DNA of 7,399 nucleotides, taken from NCBI GenBank assembly GCA_026981635.1, contig JALSIF010000315.1:1-7399 (forward strand), given 5' to 3'. The notes under the pieces are model-generated. The model searched no databases. It worked only from the letters and a program-made list of their open reading frames with translations, and was not told the DNA's origin. The translations under genes were made by a program, and so were the position numbers. Each line of letters opens with the position of its first letter. Position 1 is the stretch's first letter. This document shows, piece by piece, positions 6,432 through 7,399 of the stretch. Origin of the DNA: a bacterium (GTDB lineage Bacteria > 4484-113 > JALSIF01).

Positions 6432-6434
6432 GAT

Positions 6435-6452
6435 TTTCCCCACCTGGGGAAA
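6435..6452. promoter_or_regulatory. Perfect inverted repeat in the divergent intergenic region
   Basis: TTTCCCC-ACCT-GGGGAAA has 7-bp arms and a 4-bp centre, lying between the divergent nuclease-like and ferritin-like genes and 36 bp before the ferritin start. It is a plausible operator for one or both genes, or a leader hairpin. I found no convincing sigma70 hexamers on either strand here, so the promoters are not assigned. Confidence 0.4.
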
Positions 6453-6474
6453 GCGTAGGACTGAGAAACCAACC

Positions 6475-6482
6475 GGGAGGTG
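6475..6482 (+). promoter_or_regulatory. Shine-Dalgarno site of the ferritin-like gene
   Basis: GGGAGGTG lies 5 nt before the ATG at 6488. It fixes the start of the ferritin-like protein and therefore limits the divergent gene to the other side of the intergenic region. Confidence 0.75.
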
Positions 6483-6487
6483 TTGAG

Positions 6488-6916
6488 ATGGCAGTAAGCC
6501 GAGAGCAGCTCATTAAGGTGTTGAACGAAGACCTGGCCAAGGAGCTTGGCACCATCATCCGCTACAACGATCAGGCGGCCCGTATCAAGGGTCTCAAGGG
6601 CCATGAGGTGCGTGAGCTTCTGGTCATGGAGATCCAGGATGAGGTGGGGCATGCCCGTTATCTGGCTGACAAGATCGTCATGCTGGGGGGCGAGCCAACC
6701 ATTGAGCCCTACAAGTTCCCCCGCAAAGAGACTCTGCGGGAGATGCTGGAACTAAACATTGAGGTTGAGCTGGCCGACTCCAAGGCTTACTATGACCATG
6801 CCAGGATGGCGGAGGAGTTTGGTGACTACGACCTCATGGTCCAGTTGGAGAACATGGCCTCTGACGAGAGACGCCATGCGGACCAGATGATCCGCCTGCT
6901 AGAAGGATTGGAATAA
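6488..6916 (+). CDS. Bacterioferritin-like diiron ferritin-family protein
   Basis: The 142-aa protein is a four-helix bundle of the ferritin-like superfamily and probably oxidises and/or stores iron in the cytoplasm, with a protective role against oxidative stress. The ligand set for a diiron centre is complete: Glu19, Glu52 and His55 (DEVGHA), Glu94, Glu127 and His130 (DERRHA). This nearly matches the E. coli bacterioferritin numbering (18, 51, 54, 94, 127, 130). The heme-ligand Met of bacterioferritin, just after the second Glu, is replaced by Val53, so heme binding at the subunit interface is not expected. The length is somewhat shorter than bacterioferritin (about 155-160 aa); rubrerythrin-type rubredoxin cysteines are absent. 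It appears monocistronic and is divergent from the nuclease-like gene. A ferritin-like protein of another subfamily remains possible. Confidence 0.9.
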   Translation: MAVSREQLIKVLNEDLAKELGTIIRYNDQAARIKGLKGHEVRELLVMEIQDEVGHARYLADKIVMLGGEPTIEPYKFPRKETLREMLELNIEVELADSKAYYDHARMAEEFGDYDLMVQLENMASDERRHADQMIRLLEGLE

Positions 6917-6937
6917 ATCGCCCTCCAAGCTGGAACC

Positions 6938-6977
6938 GGGCCGGTCCGCTCCTGCAGGGCTAGGCCGGCTCTCTTTT
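6938..6977 (+). terminator. Weak candidate terminator after the ferritin-like gene
   Basis: GGGCCGG (6938-6944) can pair with CCGGCTC (6965-6971) with one G-U pair and a 20-nt loop, followed by TCTTTT. The stem is GC-rich but the loop is long, so this is tentative. The rest of the 118-bp gap between the convergent ferritin-like and holin-like genes shows only a GGGG-T-CCCC palindrome near 7018-7027. Confidence 0.3.
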
Positions 6978-7034
6978 CGAGCTTTGGAAGTGAGAGGTGA
7001 GAACTTTGGGGTCCCCTTAGCTGAGTTATATGAG

Positions 7035-7377
7035 TCAACCTGAGAGGACCACCTTACGGTGTGTTTCTGTCTGCGGCCGGCTAACTGCCAAGCCGTCAGG
7101 GCCACTCTGCTCACGCTTGAGCTTGGGGATAAAGTTGTTGTAGAACAGGCTGAATATCAGGCCGAATATGAACCCGTCCACAGGGGCGTAGGCGGTGACG
7201 ATGACCAGCTGAAGGATGGTTTTTTTCTGCCGAGTAGCCGGGATAGATGCTGACCAGAATGCTCAGGTGGGTGACGGCATAATTCCCGGTAAACAGGTTA
7301 GCAAAGGCAGTAAAGAATACCACCAGACCCCAGGTATTGGCTGAGGCCATTCTGAGCCCCCGGACACTAAGACTCAT
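7035..7377 (-). pseudogene. Small two-helix membrane protein of the 'bacteriophage holin' family, frame broken at an A7 run
   Basis: From ATG 7377, with SD GGAGG six bases upstream, the frame reads a hydrophobic helix and then SIYPGYSAEK to the run of seven A (positions 7226-7220). Continuing in that frame gives a non-membrane, Arg/His-rich tail stopping at 7111. Shifting +1 (equivalent to losing one A) restores a second helix, starting TILQLVIVTAYAPVDGFIFG and continuing through FSLFYNN to a TGA at 7035-7037, about 113 aa in all. The (S)YPGY ... DGFI(F/G)G pattern between two helices is typical of small chromosomal proteins annotated as 'bacteriophage holin'. A true lytic role is not implied, as no phage genes are near. 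The break could be a sequencing or assembly error, a real mutation, or slippage on the A run. Confidence 0.7.
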
Positions 7378-7399
7378 TCCCGTCCTCCTTCCCAGAGCT

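Noticed and set aside
6368-6652. N-terminal extension of the nuclease-like gene up to an ATG at 6652
   Set aside because: It overlaps the ferritin-like gene and its SD, the extension has no fold-like pattern, and a perfect SD precedes GTG 6367.
7018-7027. GGGG-T-CCCC palindrome as terminator or operator
   Set aside because: A one-base centre cannot form a hairpin loop, there is no U-run, and no promoter is nearby.
7059-7253. Plus-strand 64-codon open frame
   Set aside because: It is antisense to the restored frame of the holin-like protein and has no SD.
7035-7377. Phage lysis cassette
   Set aside because: Only a single holin-like protein is present, with no endolysin or phage structural genes; this family is widespread in bacterial chromosomes outside prophages.

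Overview
The window looks like bacterial chromosome with high G+C content, gene-dense, with genes on both strands. Promoters have sigma70-like hexamers (a clear TTGACA), and most genes carry a strong GGAGG-type Shine-Dalgarno (SD) site. I cannot name the organism. A eukaryote/ALDH4A1-type P5C dehydrogenase, a cytochrome b6-like protein and a bacterioferritin-like protein would fit an uncultivated, possibly thermophilic bacterial lineage, but that is a weak inference. There are no rRNA or tRNA genes, no CRISPR array and no insertion sequence.

Left part (1-3835): the 5' two-thirds or more of a minus-strand L-glutamate gamma-semialdehyde (P5C) dehydrogenase runs off the left edge. It is divergent from a large secreted alpha/beta-hydrolase (plus strand, 857 aa). 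The P5C dehydrogenase has no SD, and its only plausible promoter would give a leaderless mRNA. The hydrolase has a signal peptide, a beta-rich N-terminal region, a complete Ser-Asp-His triad and a conserved-looking C-terminal module.

Middle part (3838-6367, minus strand): reading right to left, there is a PD-(D/E)XK nuclease-like protein of unknown role, then a cytochrome b6/subunit IV-like diheme membrane protein, then an exported, membrane-anchored protein with a Met-rich stretch and a predicted mature N-terminal His. The last two genes form an operon with a 38-bp gap. Their promoter is the most interesting element in the window. The spacer between -35 and -10 is almost filled by a perfect palindrome, ATACCCC-AGA-GGGGTAT on the coding strand, which resembles operators of the CsoR/CstR repressor family (copper or persulfide sensing). 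A second C5/G5 palindrome lies 21 bp away, two helical turns. With the Met/His-rich product, this suggests a metal- or sulfur-regulated redox module. The cytochrome b also lacks the usual PEWY glutamate of the quinol oxidation site.

Right part (6368-7399): a 120-bp divergent intergenic region holds a perfect TTTCCCC/GGGGAAA inverted repeat and an anti-SD/SD pair that could mask translation of the nuclease-like gene. A bacterioferritin-like diiron protein without the heme-ligand Met follows on the plus strand. It converges on a small minus-strand two-helix membrane protein of the 'bacteriophage holin' type, whose reading frame is broken at a run of seven A.
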